In this document: positions 8,556 to 18,111 of the stretch, piece by piece
Numbering within the stretch: the stretch's first letter is position 1
Layout of the letters: every line of letters begins with the position of its first letter
Origin: SCTD01 sp963784675
Lineage (GTDB): Bacteria > Actinomycetota > Actinomycetes > Mycobacteriales > SCTD01
Assembly: GCA_963784675.1 (NCBI GenBank)
Contig: CAWASE010000013.1
Span: forward strand, 248,001 to 312,000
Length of the DNA: 64,000 nucleotides
Reading direction: 5' to 3'
Notes under the pieces: model-generated
Database searches by the model: none
Told to the model about the DNA's origin: nothing
What the model saw: the letters and a program-made list of their open reading frames with translations, nothing else
Made by a program: the position numbers and the translations under genes

Positions 8556-9367
8556 AGGCCGACCTGACCGGCAAGGTCGTCGTCATCACCGGGGCGGCGA
8601 CGGGCATCGGCGCGGCGCTGGCCACCGAGCTGTCCGGCCGCGGAGCCTGCATCGCGCTGCTCGGCCTCGGCGACCTGGACGAGGCCGCACGCGTGCTGCC
8701 GCGGGCCAGGTGCTGGCAGGTGGACGTGACGGACCCCGTGCGGCTGGTCGCGGTCGCGGAACAGGTCCGCGAGCACTACGGACGCGTCGACGTGCTCGTC
8801 GTGAACGCCGGCATCGGCGGCGGCGGCTCGCTGCTCGGCAGCGACGCCGACAGCTACGACCGCATGATCGAGGTGAACCTGATGGGCAGCGTGCGCACCG
8901 TCCGCGCGTTCCTGCCGGCGTTGGTCCAGAGCCGCGGCTATGTGCTGCAGATCGCCTCGATGGCGGCGCTGGTGCATGCCCCGCTGATGAGCTCCTACTG
9001 CGCCAGCAAGGCCGGGGTCGAGGCCTTCGCCCACAGCCTGCGGGCCGAGCTCGCCCACCGGGGTGTCGCCGTCGGCGTCGCCTACCTGGCGTTCACCGAC
9101 ACCCCGATGGTGCAGGGGGTCGACCGGGACGTCGCCCTGGCCGAGTTCAGGCAGTCGATCCCCGGACCGCTGGGCCGTACCTATCCGCTGGCCCCCGCCG
9201 TGCTCCGCCTCGCCGACGGCATCTGCCGCCGCGCCCCGGCGGTGTACGCGCAGGCCTGGCTGCGGCTGCTGCCGGCGCTGCACGGGCTGCTGCCCGGCCT
9301 GGTCGTGCGTACGCAGGCGTCGGCAGCGGGTCGTACCGAGGCCAGGCTGGTCCGTGCTGAGCCCTAG
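8552..9367 (+). CDS. Short-chain dehydrogenase/reductase
   Basis: A 271-residue SDR from ATG 8552, overlapping the monooxygenase stop by 4 nt. It shows the nucleotide-binding 'VVITGAATGIGAALA', 'NAGIGGGGS' and the catalytic Ser ... Tyr-x3-Lys ('YCASKAGVEAFAHSLRAEL'). Unlike most SDRs it has a C-terminal extension with a hydrophobic stretch rich in Leu ('WLRLLPALHGLLPGLVV'), as in SDRs that act on membrane lipids. Pairing with a Baeyer-Villiger enzyme suggests alcohol-ketone conversion before or after oxygen insertion (inference). Confidence 0.92.
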   Translation: MKADLTGKVVVITGAATGIGAALATELSGRGACIALLGLGDLDEAARVLPRARCWQVDVTDPVRLVAVAEQVREHYGRVDVLVVNAGIGGGGSLLGSDADSYDRMIEVNLMGSVRTVRAFLPALVQSRGYVLQIASMAALVHAPLMSSYCASKAGVEAFAHSLRAELAHRGVAVGVAYLAFTDTPMVQGVDRDVALAEFRQSIPGPLGRTYPLAPAVLRLADGICRRAPAVYAQAWLRLLPALHGLLPGLVVRTQASAAGRTEARLVRAEP

Positions 9368-9412
9368 CATCGCGCCTGCAGTCCCGGCCCGGCACGCGAG
9401 AGGCAGGTCCCG

Positions 9413-10792
9413 ATGGCCCTGATGCCCATCACCGACTCGATGTTCATGCTGCCCGAGTCGCGCGAGCAGCCCATGCACGTCGGCGGGCTCCAGCTGTTCG
9501 ACCTGCCGCCCGGCGCCGACAAGCACTGGCTCGGCGACCTGTACCGGCAGGCCATCCAGAGCGACGAGGTCGACCCGGTCTTCCGGCGGCGGCCGCACCG
9601 GTCGGCCCTGACGCTCGGTCAGTGGACCTGGCAGGACGAGCCCGGCATCGACCTCGAGCACCATGTGCGGCACTCGGCGCTGCCGGAGCCGGGTCGCGTC
9701 CGCGAGCTGCTGGCGCTCACCTCCCGCCTGCACGGGACCCTGCTGGACCGGAAGCGGCCGCTGTGGGAGGCGCACCTCATCGAGGGGCTGGAGGGCGACC
9801 GCTTCGCCGTCTACATCAAGCTGCACCACGCCCTGATGGACGGGGTCTCGGCGCTGGCCCTGCTGCAGCGCAGCCTCACCACCGACCCGGACGACCGCAG
9901 CGTGCCTGGGCCGTGGGCGCCACGCTCGGTCGAGCGGGCTCGGCGGAGCTCGGGCCCGCTGTCCGCGCTCTCGGTGCCCCTGTCGATGCCGCGCCTGGCG
10001 CTCGGGATGGCGGGCGACGTGGTCGGGCTGGTGCCGACGCTGGCCCGGCTCGCCAGCGACGCGCTGCGCTCGCAGACGACGGCGCTCCCGATGCAGGCGC
10101 CCCGCTCGATGTTCAACGTCGGCATCACGGGCAGCCGTCGCTTCGCCGCCGAGTCGTGGTCCATCGAGCGCATCAAGCGCGTGGCGAAGGCCGCCGACGC
10201 CACCCTCAACGACGTCGTGCTGGCGATGTGCAGCGGCGCCCTGCGCGCCTACCTGCTCGACCTGGACGCCCTGCCGGACAGCCCGCTCATCGCCATGACC
10301 CCGGTGTCGCTGCGCAACGAGGACACCCCCGAGCACAGCAACGCCGTCGGCACGATCCTGTGCAACCTCGCGACCGACCTGGAGAACCCCGGGGCCCGGC
10401 TGGTGGCCGTGCGGGCCTCGATGCTGCAGGGCAAGGCCGTGCTGGCGGGCCTGAACCAGAACCAGGTCACGGCGCTGTCGGCGGTGGTGATGGCGCCGCT
10501 GCTGCTCAACTCCGTGCTGGCGCTGCACCGGGTGTCGCCCCCGCCGTTCAACCTGGTCATCTCCAACGTGCCCGGCCCGAAGGACCCGCTCTACTGGAAC
10601 GGCGCGCGGCTGCGCGGTACCTATCCGCTGTCCATCCCGCTGGACGGCCAGGCGCTGAACATCACGCTGACCAGCTACGACGGCCAGCTGCACGTCGGGC
10701 TGATCGGGTGCCGTCGCACCGTGCCGCGGCTGCAGACGCTGCTGGTGCACCTCGAGCAGGCGCTCCAGGAGCTGGAGAGCGTCGTGCTCTGA
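9413..10792 (+). CDS. Wax ester synthase / diacylglycerol acyltransferase (WS/DGAT)
   Basis: A 459-residue acyltransferase from ATG 9413 with an AGAGGCAGG ribosome site. WS/DGAT enzymes transfer fatty acyl groups from acyl-CoA to long-chain alcohols or diacylglycerol to make wax esters and triacylglycerol. The catalytic HHxxxDG is 'HHALMDG' (residues 138-144). Also seen are 'RKRPLWEAHLIEGL', 'NDVVLAMCSGALRAYL', 'MTPVSLR' and the C-terminal 'NLVISNVPGPKDPLYWNGA'. It lies 45 nt after the SDR and is probably the last gene of the operon, ending at a strong terminator. Confidence 0.95.
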   Translation: MALMPITDSMFMLPESREQPMHVGGLQLFDLPPGADKHWLGDLYRQAIQSDEVDPVFRRRPHRSALTLGQWTWQDEPGIDLEHHVRHSALPEPGRVRELLALTSRLHGTLLDRKRPLWEAHLIEGLEGDRFAVYIKLHHALMDGVSALALLQRSLTTDPDDRSVPGPWAPRSVERARRSSGPLSALSVPLSMPRLALGMAGDVVGLVPTLARLASDALRSQTTALPMQAPRSMFNVGITGSRRFAAESWSIERIKRVAKAADATLNDVVLAMCSGALRAYLLDLDALPDSPLIAMTPVSLRNEDTPEHSNAVGTILCNLATDLENPGARLVAVRASMLQGKAVLAGLNQNQVTALSAVVMAPLLLNSVLALHRVSPPPFNLVISNVPGPKDPLYWNGARLRGTYPLSIPLDGQALNITLTSYDGQLHVGLIGCRRTVPRLQTLLVHLEQALQELESVVL

Positions 10793-10821
10793 CCGAGGTC
10801 GGCGGTCGGCTCGCACGCACG

Positions 10822-10851
10822 GACGGCCGGTCCCTCGCGGGACCGGCCGTC
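10822..10851. terminator. Bidirectional hairpin terminator
   Basis: A perfect 13-bp stem (GACGGCCGGTCCC / GGGACCGGCCGTC) with a 4-nt TCGC loop lies between the convergent WS/DGAT gene and the secreted-protein gene. There is no U-tract, as is common in high-GC actinobacteria. Confidence 0.85.
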
Positions 10852-10864
10852 GACGTGGAGGTGC

Positions 10865-11557
10865 TCAGGCGTTCGCGACCGTGGCCTGGCTCGGCGTCTG
10901 GACCGAGGTCGGTGACTGCTGCGGCGAGGGGGTCGTCGCCGCGTCGGTGTCGGGGCCGGGCCCGTCCCCGTGCTTGCTGGCGGGGCCGTGCCCGCCTCCG
11001 TGGTGGCCGCGACCGCCCCGCGGCGGTCCGGTCCGATCGACCCGGTCCGCCACCTCTGCGGCGAGACCGGCCTTGCGGGCGTCGGCCTGCGCCTGCGTGA
11101 GACGACCCGCGGCGACCGCCTCGGTCAGCCGCTGCTGGCCGGCGGCGACGAGCGAGTCGATCAGGGCCTGCTTGGCGACGCCGTGAGCAGCAGCCACCTG
11201 GGCCAAGGTCTTGCCGGACTGCAGCTCGGTGCGCAGCTGGGCCGGCGTCAGGCCGAGCAGGTCGGCGATCTCCTGGGCGCCGGCTTCCCGTCCGCCGGGT
11301 CCGGCGGCGCGCTGGTCTCCGGCGGCGCGCTGGGGCGGCGTCGCCTGCAAGGTGCTCGCGACCTTGTCGGCCTGCGCCTGGGTGAGGGTGCCGTCGGTGA
11401 CGAGACCCTTGAGGGCGTCCGTCAGCGCCGACAGCCGGCCGCCCACGCCCGATCCGGGGTCGGCCTGAGCGGCAGCGGGCAGCAGCACGGCCCCGGCCAG
11501 CCCGAGGGAGCCGGCCAGGGCGGTGCCGGCGACCGTGGTCACGAGGCGCTTGCGCAT
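10865..11557 (-). CDS. Secreted LTQAQAD-repeat protein, paralogue 1
   Basis: A 230-residue protein from ATG 11557 with a consensus GGAGGA ribosome site. A Sec signal of ~32 residues ends near 'AAAQA-DP'. The mature part has two copies of an alpha-helical motif of the type 'LVTDGTLTQAQADKVAS' and 'AVAAGRLTQAQADARKAG', separated by 'LGLTPAQLRTELQSGKTLAQ'. It ends in a Gly/His/Pro/Thr-rich tail. A paralogue lies at 18112-18774. Upstream (11621-11649) are three PhoP-type half-sites. The function is not known; related repeats occur in many secreted Gram-positive proteins. Confidence 0.85.
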   Translation of the reverse strand: MRKRLVTTVAGTALAGSLGLAGAVLLPAAAQADPGSGVGGRLSALTDALKGLVTDGTLTQAQADKVASTLQATPPQRAAGDQRAAGPGGREAGAQEIADLLGLTPAQLRTELQSGKTLAQVAAAHGVAKQALIDSLVAAGQQRLTEAVAAGRLTQAQADARKAGLAAEVADRVDRTGPPRGGRGHHGGGHGPASKHGDGPGPDTDAATTPSPQQSPTSVQTPSQATVANA

Positions 11558-11620
11558 GGGTCCTCCGTCGTCAGGGCCCGCGTCGTCGCGGGCGCTCTGG
11601 CGTCCACTGTGGCCGCGCAC

Positions 11621-11649
11621 CCTGTGACGCGGCTGTGACGGGCCTGTGA
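11621..11649 (-). promoter_or_regulatory. Triple PhoP-type box upstream of secreted paralogue 1
   Basis: On the minus strand three 7-mers TCACAGG, TCACAGC and TCACAGG follow at an exact 11-bp period, with 4-nt spacers. This is the direct-repeat design described for the Mycobacterium tuberculosis PhoP box (TCACAGC-N4-TCACAGC). The nearest edge is 63 nt from the ATG at 11557, and a weak -10-like CACAGT lies just downstream. Confidence 0.7.
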
Positions 11650-11665
11650 GTGCGGTGCCGGTCGC

Positions 11666-12615
11666 TCACAGGGCCCGCGGCGCCCACGCGACCGCTGCCG
11701 CCGCGGCGCCGACCGTGGCCAGCAGCGCGAGCCCGGCCGCTGGCGCGCCGACCGGCTGTCGTTCGGTGGTGGTCCCGAGACTGCTGCCGATGTCGGCATA
11801 GACCGCGGTGAGCTGCTCGCCGTCGGCCGCCTCGTACGCGCTGCCGTCGGTGCCGGCGGCGAGCTGGGCGAGGGCGGGGGCGTCGACCGGGACGCCGCAG
11901 GGACCGCCGGTCGACGGTGACGGTGCCCTGCTGGGTGCCGTACGCGATGGTCGAGACGGGGACGTGCGCCGCCGTGGCCAGGGCCGCCGCGGCGTCGATG
12001 CTGCGGCCGGCGGTGTTCGCGCCGTCGGACAGCAGGACGATGTGCGCGGGGACCGGGTCGCCGCCACCAGGGACGGCGTCGACGGCCGACAGGGAGGCTG
12101 CGACGGCTTCGCCGACGGCGGTGCCGTTGCCCGAGCCGCAGCGGTGCCGATGGCCCGCTCGACAGCGAGGTGCTCCTGCGTGGCGGGGACGACGACGGCG
12201 GCGGTGCCGGAGAAGGCGACCAGGCCGACGTTGAAGCGCGCAGGCAGCCCGTCGACGAAGGACTGGGCGGCCGCCTTGGCGGCGGTGAAGCGGTCCGGAG
12301 CGACATCGGTCGCCGCCATCGACAGCGAGACGTCCAGGGCCACCACGACGGTGGCCCGCTCGCGTGGCACCTGGACCTCGGCGGACGGGTCGGCGAACGC
12401 CGCCGTCGACCCGGCCAGCGCCGTCAGCACCAGAGCCGCGCCGGACGTGCCGGCGCCAGCCGAGCCGGGGCGCGACCGACGCAGCAGGTCCAGGCCGGTG
12501 AGCCGGACGGCATAGCGGCTGCGCCGGCGTTGCGCGAGCACGTACGCCGCGCCGAGGGCGACGACGACGAGAGCAGCCAGAGCCGCCCGGGATGGTCGAA
12601 GACGAGCCCGGTCAT
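11666..12615 (-). pseudogene. VWA-domain membrane protein, paralogue 2, with frameshifts
   Basis: This is a second copy of the VWA protein at 14634-15608. It begins 'MTGLVFDHPGRLWLL' at ATG 12615, overlapping the DUF58 stop (ATGA). It continues with a membrane segment, then the MIDAS-type 'VVVALDVSLSMAATDVAPDR', 'GLVAFSGTAAVV', 'AHIVLLSDGANTAG' and 'ALAQLAAGTDGSAY', and a C-terminal membrane helix. These pieces lie in different frames. Changes occur near 12570, 12136 and 11900, and the span is not a multiple of three. Each piece is well conserved, so single-base indels in the sequence are as likely as real inactivation. Confidence 0.75.
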
Positions 12616-13550
12616 GCCGCACCCGCCCGGACGCGCGGCGCCGCGGGTGCGGCGCCGGACGGTGAGGAAACGGGCGAGCTGCGGGAGCCAGTCGGTCGTC
12701 GGTCAGCACGACCAGGTGCCCGGCGCCGGCGCGCGTACCGCCTGGCGCTGCGCGCTCGCCCGCTCTGCGGCCGCGGCGGCATAGCGCGCACGCGTCCGGG
12801 CGTCCGTGCGCAGGGTGACCCCGGCCCCGCCGGTCCGGGATCGGCGAGCTCAGGACGCCGACCGCGGGCAGGCTCGAGCTCGCGGCGGTCGACGACCTGG
12901 GCGACGAGCGACGTCGTGCCGGGCGGCGAGCAGCCGCAGCGGGCGCGCCAGTCTCGACCGGGTCGAGCAGGTCGCTGACCACGACCACCATGCCGCGGCG
13001 GCGCGGGCGGGCGACCACCGCCCGCGGGCCGGCGGCGAGGTCGAGGGGGCCCTCGCGGTGCGACGCGGGGCTGGCGCAGCAGCGCCGGACGAGCGCGCGT
13101 GGACCCGGCGCGTCCGGCGCGGGCCGGCAGCGTGGCGCACGGCGTGCCCGTCGACCACCAGGGCCCCGACGCGGTCGCCGGGCCGGGTGCCCAGGTGCAG
13201 GAACGCCGCGGCGAGCGCCAGCGCGACCTCGCGCTTCTCCGCGGTGGCCGTCCCGAAGGACATGGACGCGGAAAGGTCTACCAGCACGGTGGTCTCGAGC
13301 TCCCGCTCGGCCACGGTCATCCGTACGTGCGGGGTCGTGCTGCGGGCGGTCACGGCCCAGTCGATGCGGCGGACGTCGTCACCGGGTGCATAGGCGCGGG
13401 CCTCGGCGGCCTCGGTACCGGGCCCCGGCAGAGAGCCCAGGTGGTCGCCCTGCACGAGCCCGTCCAACCGTCGGGAGACGTCGTACGGGAGCCGGCGCAG
13501 CCGGGCGGGCGCGGCGAGAGGGGGCGGCGGCAAGGCCGTCGGCGCGCCTC

Positions 13551-13554
<4 letters not shown>
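12612..13554 (-). pseudogene. DUF58 protein with multiple frameshifts
   Basis: DUF58 proteins sit beside MoxR ATPases and VWA proteins and are thought to take part in complex assembly at the membrane. The start 'MRGAPTALPPPPL' (ATG 13554) and the family block 'GPGTEAAEARAYAPGDDVRR', 'RIDWAVTARS' and 'ETTVLVDLSASMSFG' are intact. After 'DGHAVRH' (near 13130) the frame changes at least five times. The expected pieces 'MVVVVSDLLDPVE', 'PLRLLAARHDV' and 'GHLVVLTDD' each appear in another frame. The stop lies in the ATGA at 12612-12615. Decay or poor base quality could explain this. Confidence 0.75.
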
Positions 13555-14595
<1,041 letters not shown>

Positions 14596-14633
14596 GGTGC
14601 GGACTCCTTGCAAGAGGGACGGGACGGGACAGG

Positions 14634-15608
14634 TCAGACCAGGCGCGAGAACCACGCCAGGGACAGGGCAGAGCCGGCAGCGAGCAGGGCGAGCGCGCCG
14701 CCGGCGAACAGGTCGGCCAGGTCGGTGCGCCGGGTCAGCTGCACCAGCTGGGAGGTGATGTCGTCGTAGGTGGCGCGCAGCTGCTCGGCCGAGGCAGCGG
14801 TGTAGGCGGTCCCGCCGGTCTCGGCGGCGACCTGCGCGAGGGCCTCGCTGTTGACGGGCACCTGGTAGGTGATGCCGTTCGCGACCACGATCCCGCCGGG
14901 GGTGCCGTAGGCGATCGTCGAGACGGGGACGCCGGCGGTCTGCACCGCCGTGGTGGCGTCCGGGAGCGGCGTGCCGATCGTGCTGTCTCCGTCGGAGAGC
15001 AGCACGATGCGACCGGCTCTGGAGAGGTCGGCCTGCGGCAGCGCCGAGGCGACCGCGTCCAGCGAGGTGAGCAGGGCGTCGCCGGCCGCGGTGCCGCCGG
15101 ACATCGTCAACCCGTCGACGGCCCGGGCCACCTGCTCGTGCTCGGCGGTGGGCGCGGCGACGAGGGTGACGGCGGCGTCGTAGGACACCAGCCCCACGTC
15201 GACGTCGGCCGGCAGGTCGCGGACGAAGGCCTTGGCCGCGGCGGTCGCGGCAGTGAACCGGTCCGGGGCGACGTCGGTCGCCATCATCGAGGAGCTGGTG
15301 TCCAGGGCGACCAGGACGACGGCCCGCTCGGTGGCGTGGTCGGCGAGCACCTGCGGTCGGGCGAAGGCGGTCGTCAGGGCGAGGACCGCGAGGACCAGCC
15401 CGCCGGCCGCGACCGGCCGTCGCCAGCCGGGCCGGTGCGGCGCGACGGACGGCAGCAGGGCGGCCTCGGCGTACTGCTCGCTCCCGCGCCGGTGCCTCCA
15501 CCGGACGAGCAGGCCGACGACCCCGGCTACCGCCAGGACCGCGAGCAGCCACAGCCGGCCGGGGGCGTCGAAGCGGAAGTCGGCGGCAGCGAAGGTGTGA
15601 GCGTCCAT
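14634..15608 (-). CDS. VWA-domain membrane protein, paralogue 1
   Basis: A 324-residue protein from ATG 15608. N-terminal 'FDAPGRLWLLAVLAVAGVV' is a membrane segment, followed by a second hydrophobic helix, a von Willebrand A domain and a C-terminal membrane helix ('GALALLAAGSALSLAW'). The metal-binding MIDAS is D-x-S-x-S in 'VALDTSSSMMATDVAPDR', with the later 'MSGGTAAGDAL' and 'IVLLSDGDST'. It is the first gene of a four-gene operon (VWA, MoxR, DUF58, VWA) divergent from the PhoP-like regulator. BatA/BatB-type proteins with this gene order are linked to envelope stress in other bacteria. Confidence 0.93.
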   Translation of the reverse strand: MDAHTFAAADFRFDAPGRLWLLAVLAVAGVVGLLVRWRHRRGSEQYAEAALLPSVAPHRPGWRRPVAAGGLVLAVLALTTAFARPQVLADHATERAVVLVALDTSSSMMATDVAPDRFTAATAAAKAFVRDLPADVDVGLVSYDAAVTLVAAPTAEHEQVARAVDGLTMSGGTAAGDALLTSLDAVASALPQADLSRAGRIVLLSDGDSTIGTPLPDATTAVQTAGVPVSTIAYGTPGGIVVANGITYQVPVNSEALAQVAAETGGTAYTAASAEQLRATYDDITSQLVQLTRRTDLADLFAGGALALLAAGSALSLAWFSRLV

Positions 15609-15696
15609 GGCCAGAACGGTGCGGCGCGGTCCTGGCACCGACCTGCGCACCGGCTGGACGTCCGCTGTGCACTCCCGCGGCTACCGTGCGACGGGC

Positions 15697-15714
15697 TCAC
15701 AGCAAGCTCACAGC
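15697..15714 (+). promoter_or_regulatory. Consensus PhoP box upstream of the phoP-like gene
   Basis: TCACAGC-AAGC-TCACAGC is an exact match to the PhoP direct-repeat consensus known from Mycobacterium tuberculosis. It ends 87 nt before the ATG at 15802. A -10-like CAGACT follows 7 nt after the box, so the box would cover the -35 region. The site is in the divergent gap shared with the VWA operon. Autoregulation by the encoded response regulator is the simple reading. Confidence 0.8.
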
Positions 15715-15801
15715 AAAGGCCCAGACTGGTGACAGGCCACCGCCAGACGATGGTGCGGCAGGCCGGGGACCCGGCGGCGAACCGCGTACCGAGGAGCTCG
15801 C

Positions 15802-16536
15802 ATGACCACCGCCACCCGCCCGGACAGCGAAGCCCGGCTGCTCGTCGTGGACGACGAGCCCAACATCCTGGAGCTGTTGTCGGTGAGCCTGCGCTTCGCT
15901 GGCTTCGACGTCGCGACGGCGACGAACGGCGTGGACGCCCTGAACCGGGCGCGCGAGTTCCGTCCCGAGCTGATGGTGCTCGACGTGATGATGCCCGGCA
16001 TGGACGGGTTCGAGGTGGCCCGGCAGCTGCGCAGCACCGGCGACCAGGTGCCGGTGCTGTTCCTGACCGCCAAAGACGCCACCGAGGACCGTGTGCAGGG
16101 CCTGACCCTGGGCGGCGACGACTACGTCACCAAGCCGTTCAGCCTGGAGGAGGTCGTGGCCCGCATCCGCGCGGTGCTGCGTCGCACCGGCGGAGCGGCC
16201 GCACCGGACCCCGTCCAGAGCCGCTCGCGACTGTCCTACGCCGACATCGTCCTGGACGACGACACGCACGAGGTGTGGAAGGGGGAGCAGGAGGTCGACC
16301 TGTCCCCGACGGAGTTCAACCTGCTGCGGTACCTGCTGCAGAACCCGGGTCGGGTGCTGTCCAAGCGGCAGATCCTCGAGCACGTCTGGAACTACGACTT
16401 CGGTGGTGACGGCAACGTCGTGGAGTCCTACATCTCCTACCTGCGCCGCAAGGTCGACACCGCCGAGCCCCGGCTGCTGCACACGGTGCGCGGGGTCGGC
16501 TACGTCCTGCGGCTGCCGAAGTCGCCGGGCGCGTGA
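15802..16536 (+). CDS. phoP: OmpR-type response regulator, PhoP-like
   Basis: A 244-residue regulator from ATG 15802. The receiver domain has the acidic pocket 'VVDDEPN', the phosphoacceptor Asp in 'MVLDVMMPGMDGF', and Thr/Lys in 'LTAKDATED' and 'DDYVTKPFSLEEVVARIRAV'. The winged-helix domain has 'LSPTEFNLLRYLLQNPGRVL', 'HVWNYDFGGDGNVVESYISY' and 'LRRKVDT'. 'YDFGGDxNVVESY' is strongly like mycobacterial PhoP. A perfect PhoP box lies upstream. The symbol is given by this resemblance; TcrX/TrcR-like relatives remain possible. It overlaps the kinase gene by GTGA. Confidence 0.88.
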   Translation: MTTATRPDSEARLLVVDDEPNILELLSVSLRFAGFDVATATNGVDALNRAREFRPELMVLDVMMPGMDGFEVARQLRSTGDQVPVLFLTAKDATEDRVQGLTLGGDDYVTKPFSLEEVVARIRAVLRRTGGAAAPDPVQSRSRLSYADIVLDDDTHEVWKGEQEVDLSPTEFNLLRYLLQNPGRVLSKRQILEHVWNYDFGGDGNVVESYISYLRRKVDTAEPRLLHTVRGVGYVLRLPKSPGA

Positions 16537-18011
16537 GCCCCGGCCCGGACGTCGCTCCGAGGACGGGGCGGCTCTCGCGGGTGCCGCTGCGCACCCAGCT
16601 CGTGGCCCTGCTGCTCGGCACCGTCGCCCTGGTCGTCGCGCTGACCAGCGTCGCGGGCAGCGTCGCCCTGCACGACTACCTGGTGAACCGCATCGACGTG
16701 CAGCTCGCCGCGGCGCTCGAGGATCCCGGCGGCCCCGGCGGTGCCGGGTTCGGGCGACCGCGTCGCGGTGGGGGGCCCGACGAGGGCGGCCGGGACGTCG
16801 CCGTCACGACCCTCGACTACGACGCCGAGGGGCGGCTGTCCCCCCGCGACGTCGCTGAGCTCGCTGCCTTCGGCGGGCCGGAGGTCGACGACCCGACGGC
16901 GCTGCCCGACGGGCCCTCCGACGTGCCCGCCGTCTCCGGTGCCGGCAGCTGGCGGGTGCTGGCCGGCGACGGCTCGCGCACCGGCGGGGTCCGCGTGGTC
17001 GCCGTGTCGCTGGACGGGGTGCGCGACACCGGCTCGCAGCTGCTGCTCATCAACGCTGCCGTCGGCCTGATCGCCTTGGCCGGGGCGGGCGTGCTGGCGT
17101 GGGCCGCGGTGCGCCGCAGCCTCGCGCCGCTGGTGTCGGTGGAGGAGACCGCCGAGGCGATCGCGGCAGGAGACCTGACCCGTCGGGTCCGCGAGGGAGA
17201 CCCGCGCACCGAGGTCGGCTCGCTCGCTGCCTCTTTCAACAGCATGGTCGACCGCTTCGAGAGCGCGTATTCGGCCCAGCAGCAGTCGGAGTCGGCGGCG
17301 CGCGCGTCGGAGGAGCGGATGCGTCGTTTCGTCGGCGACGCCAGCCACGAGCTGCGCACGCCGTTGACGTCCATCCGCGGGTTCGCCGAGCTCTTCCGGC
17401 AGGGAGCGGCGCGCGAGCCCGAACAGCTCGCCCGGGTGATGCGTCGCATCGAGGACGAGGCAGCCCGGATGGGGCTGCTGGTCGAGGACCTGCTGCTGCT
17501 CGCGCGGCTGGACCAGCAACGGCCGCTGCGACAGGAGACGGTCGACCTGCTGTCGGTCGTGGCCGACGTCGTGCACGACGCGGCGACGGTGTACGAGGAC
17601 CACACCGTGCGCCTGGTCGCCCCCACCGGGCCGGGGCTGCCGGAGGTCGTCGGCGACGACCCGCGGCTGCGGCAGGTGTTCAGCAACCTGGTCACCAACG
17701 CCGTCACGCACACCGCTCGCGGGACCACGGTCGACGTCGCGCTGCACGCCGACCACGTCACCGTCACCGTCACCGTCACCGACGACGGAGCCGGCATGGC
17801 CCCGGACGTCGCGGAGCGCGTGTTCGAGCGGTTCTACCGCGCCGACGCCTCCCGCTCGCGCACGGCGCCGCAGGCCAGCGGCAGCGGCCTGGGCCTGTCC
17901 ATCGTGGCTGCCCTGGTGGCGGCGCACGGGGGCAGCGTCGAGGTCACCAGCACGGTCGACGTCGGTACGTGCTTCCTGGTGCGGCTGCCGGCCCGGCCCG
18001 TCCAGGACTGA
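16533..18011 (+). CDS. Sensor histidine kinase partner of the PhoP-like regulator
   Basis: A 492-residue membrane kinase from GTG 16533. It has a first membrane helix at about residues 22-45, an extracellular domain of ~125 residues rich in Gly/Asp, and a second helix near 170-190. HAMP ('RRSLAPLVSVEETAEAIAAG'), the dimerisation/phosphoacceptor helix with His in 'FVGDASHELRTPLTSIRGFA' (about residue 272) and a HATPase domain ('NLVTNAVTHT', 'DDGAGMAPDVAERVFERFYR', 'GSGLGLSIVAAL') follow. It should phosphorylate the regulator encoded just upstream. The layout matches PhoR/PrrB-type kinases. Confidence 0.93.
   Translation: MSPGPDVAPRTGRLSRVPLRTQLVALLLGTVALVVALTSVAGSVALHDYLVNRIDVQLAAALEDPGGPGGAGFGRPRRGGGPDEGGRDVAVTTLDYDAEGRLSPRDVAELAAFGGPEVDDPTALPDGPSDVPAVSGAGSWRVLAGDGSRTGGVRVVAVSLDGVRDTGSQLLLINAAVGLIALAGAGVLAWAAVRRSLAPLVSVEETAEAIAAGDLTRRVREGDPRTEVGSLAASFNSMVDRFESAYSAQQQSESAARASEERMRRFVGDASHELRTPLTSIRGFAELFRQGAAREPEQLARVMRRIEDEAARMGLLVEDLLLLARLDQQRPLRQETVDLLSVVADVVHDAATVYEDHTVRLVAPTGPGLPEVVGDDPRLRQVFSNLVTNAVTHTARGTTVDVALHADHVTVTVTVTDDGAGMAPDVAERVFERFYRADASRSRTAPQASGSGLGLSIVAALVAAHGGSVEVTSTVDVGTCFLVRLPARPVQD
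17757..17780 (+). repeat. GTCACC hexamer, four tandem copies
   Basis: Four perfect GTCACC units inside the kinase gene encode a Val-Thr run just before the 'DDGAG' box of the ATPase domain. A slippage-prone tract, but in frame here. Confidence 0.85.
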
Positions 18012-18026
18012 CAGCCGGGTCACAGC
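18009..18026 (+). promoter_or_regulatory. PhoP-type box upstream of secreted paralogue 2
   Basis: TGACAGC-CGGG-TCACAGC differs by one base from the PhoP box and keeps the 4-nt spacer. It overlaps the stop codon of the kinase gene and ends 85 nt before the ATG at 18112, almost the same distance as in front of the phoP-like gene (87 nt). It gives the secreted-protein gene its own promoter candidate. Confidence 0.7.
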
Positions 18027-18111
18027 AGCAGCGGGGACTCCTGCCAGCCGGGAGGACGAGGTTGATGACATCGCAGGCCGACCAGGCCCGCCCCGCTCCC
18101 AGGAGAACCTC

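Noticed and set aside
8513..10816. A 767-codon open frame on the minus strand
   Set aside because: It is antisense to the SDR and WS/DGAT genes and has Arg/Gln/His-rich composition typical of third-position GC bias. No family motif is seen.
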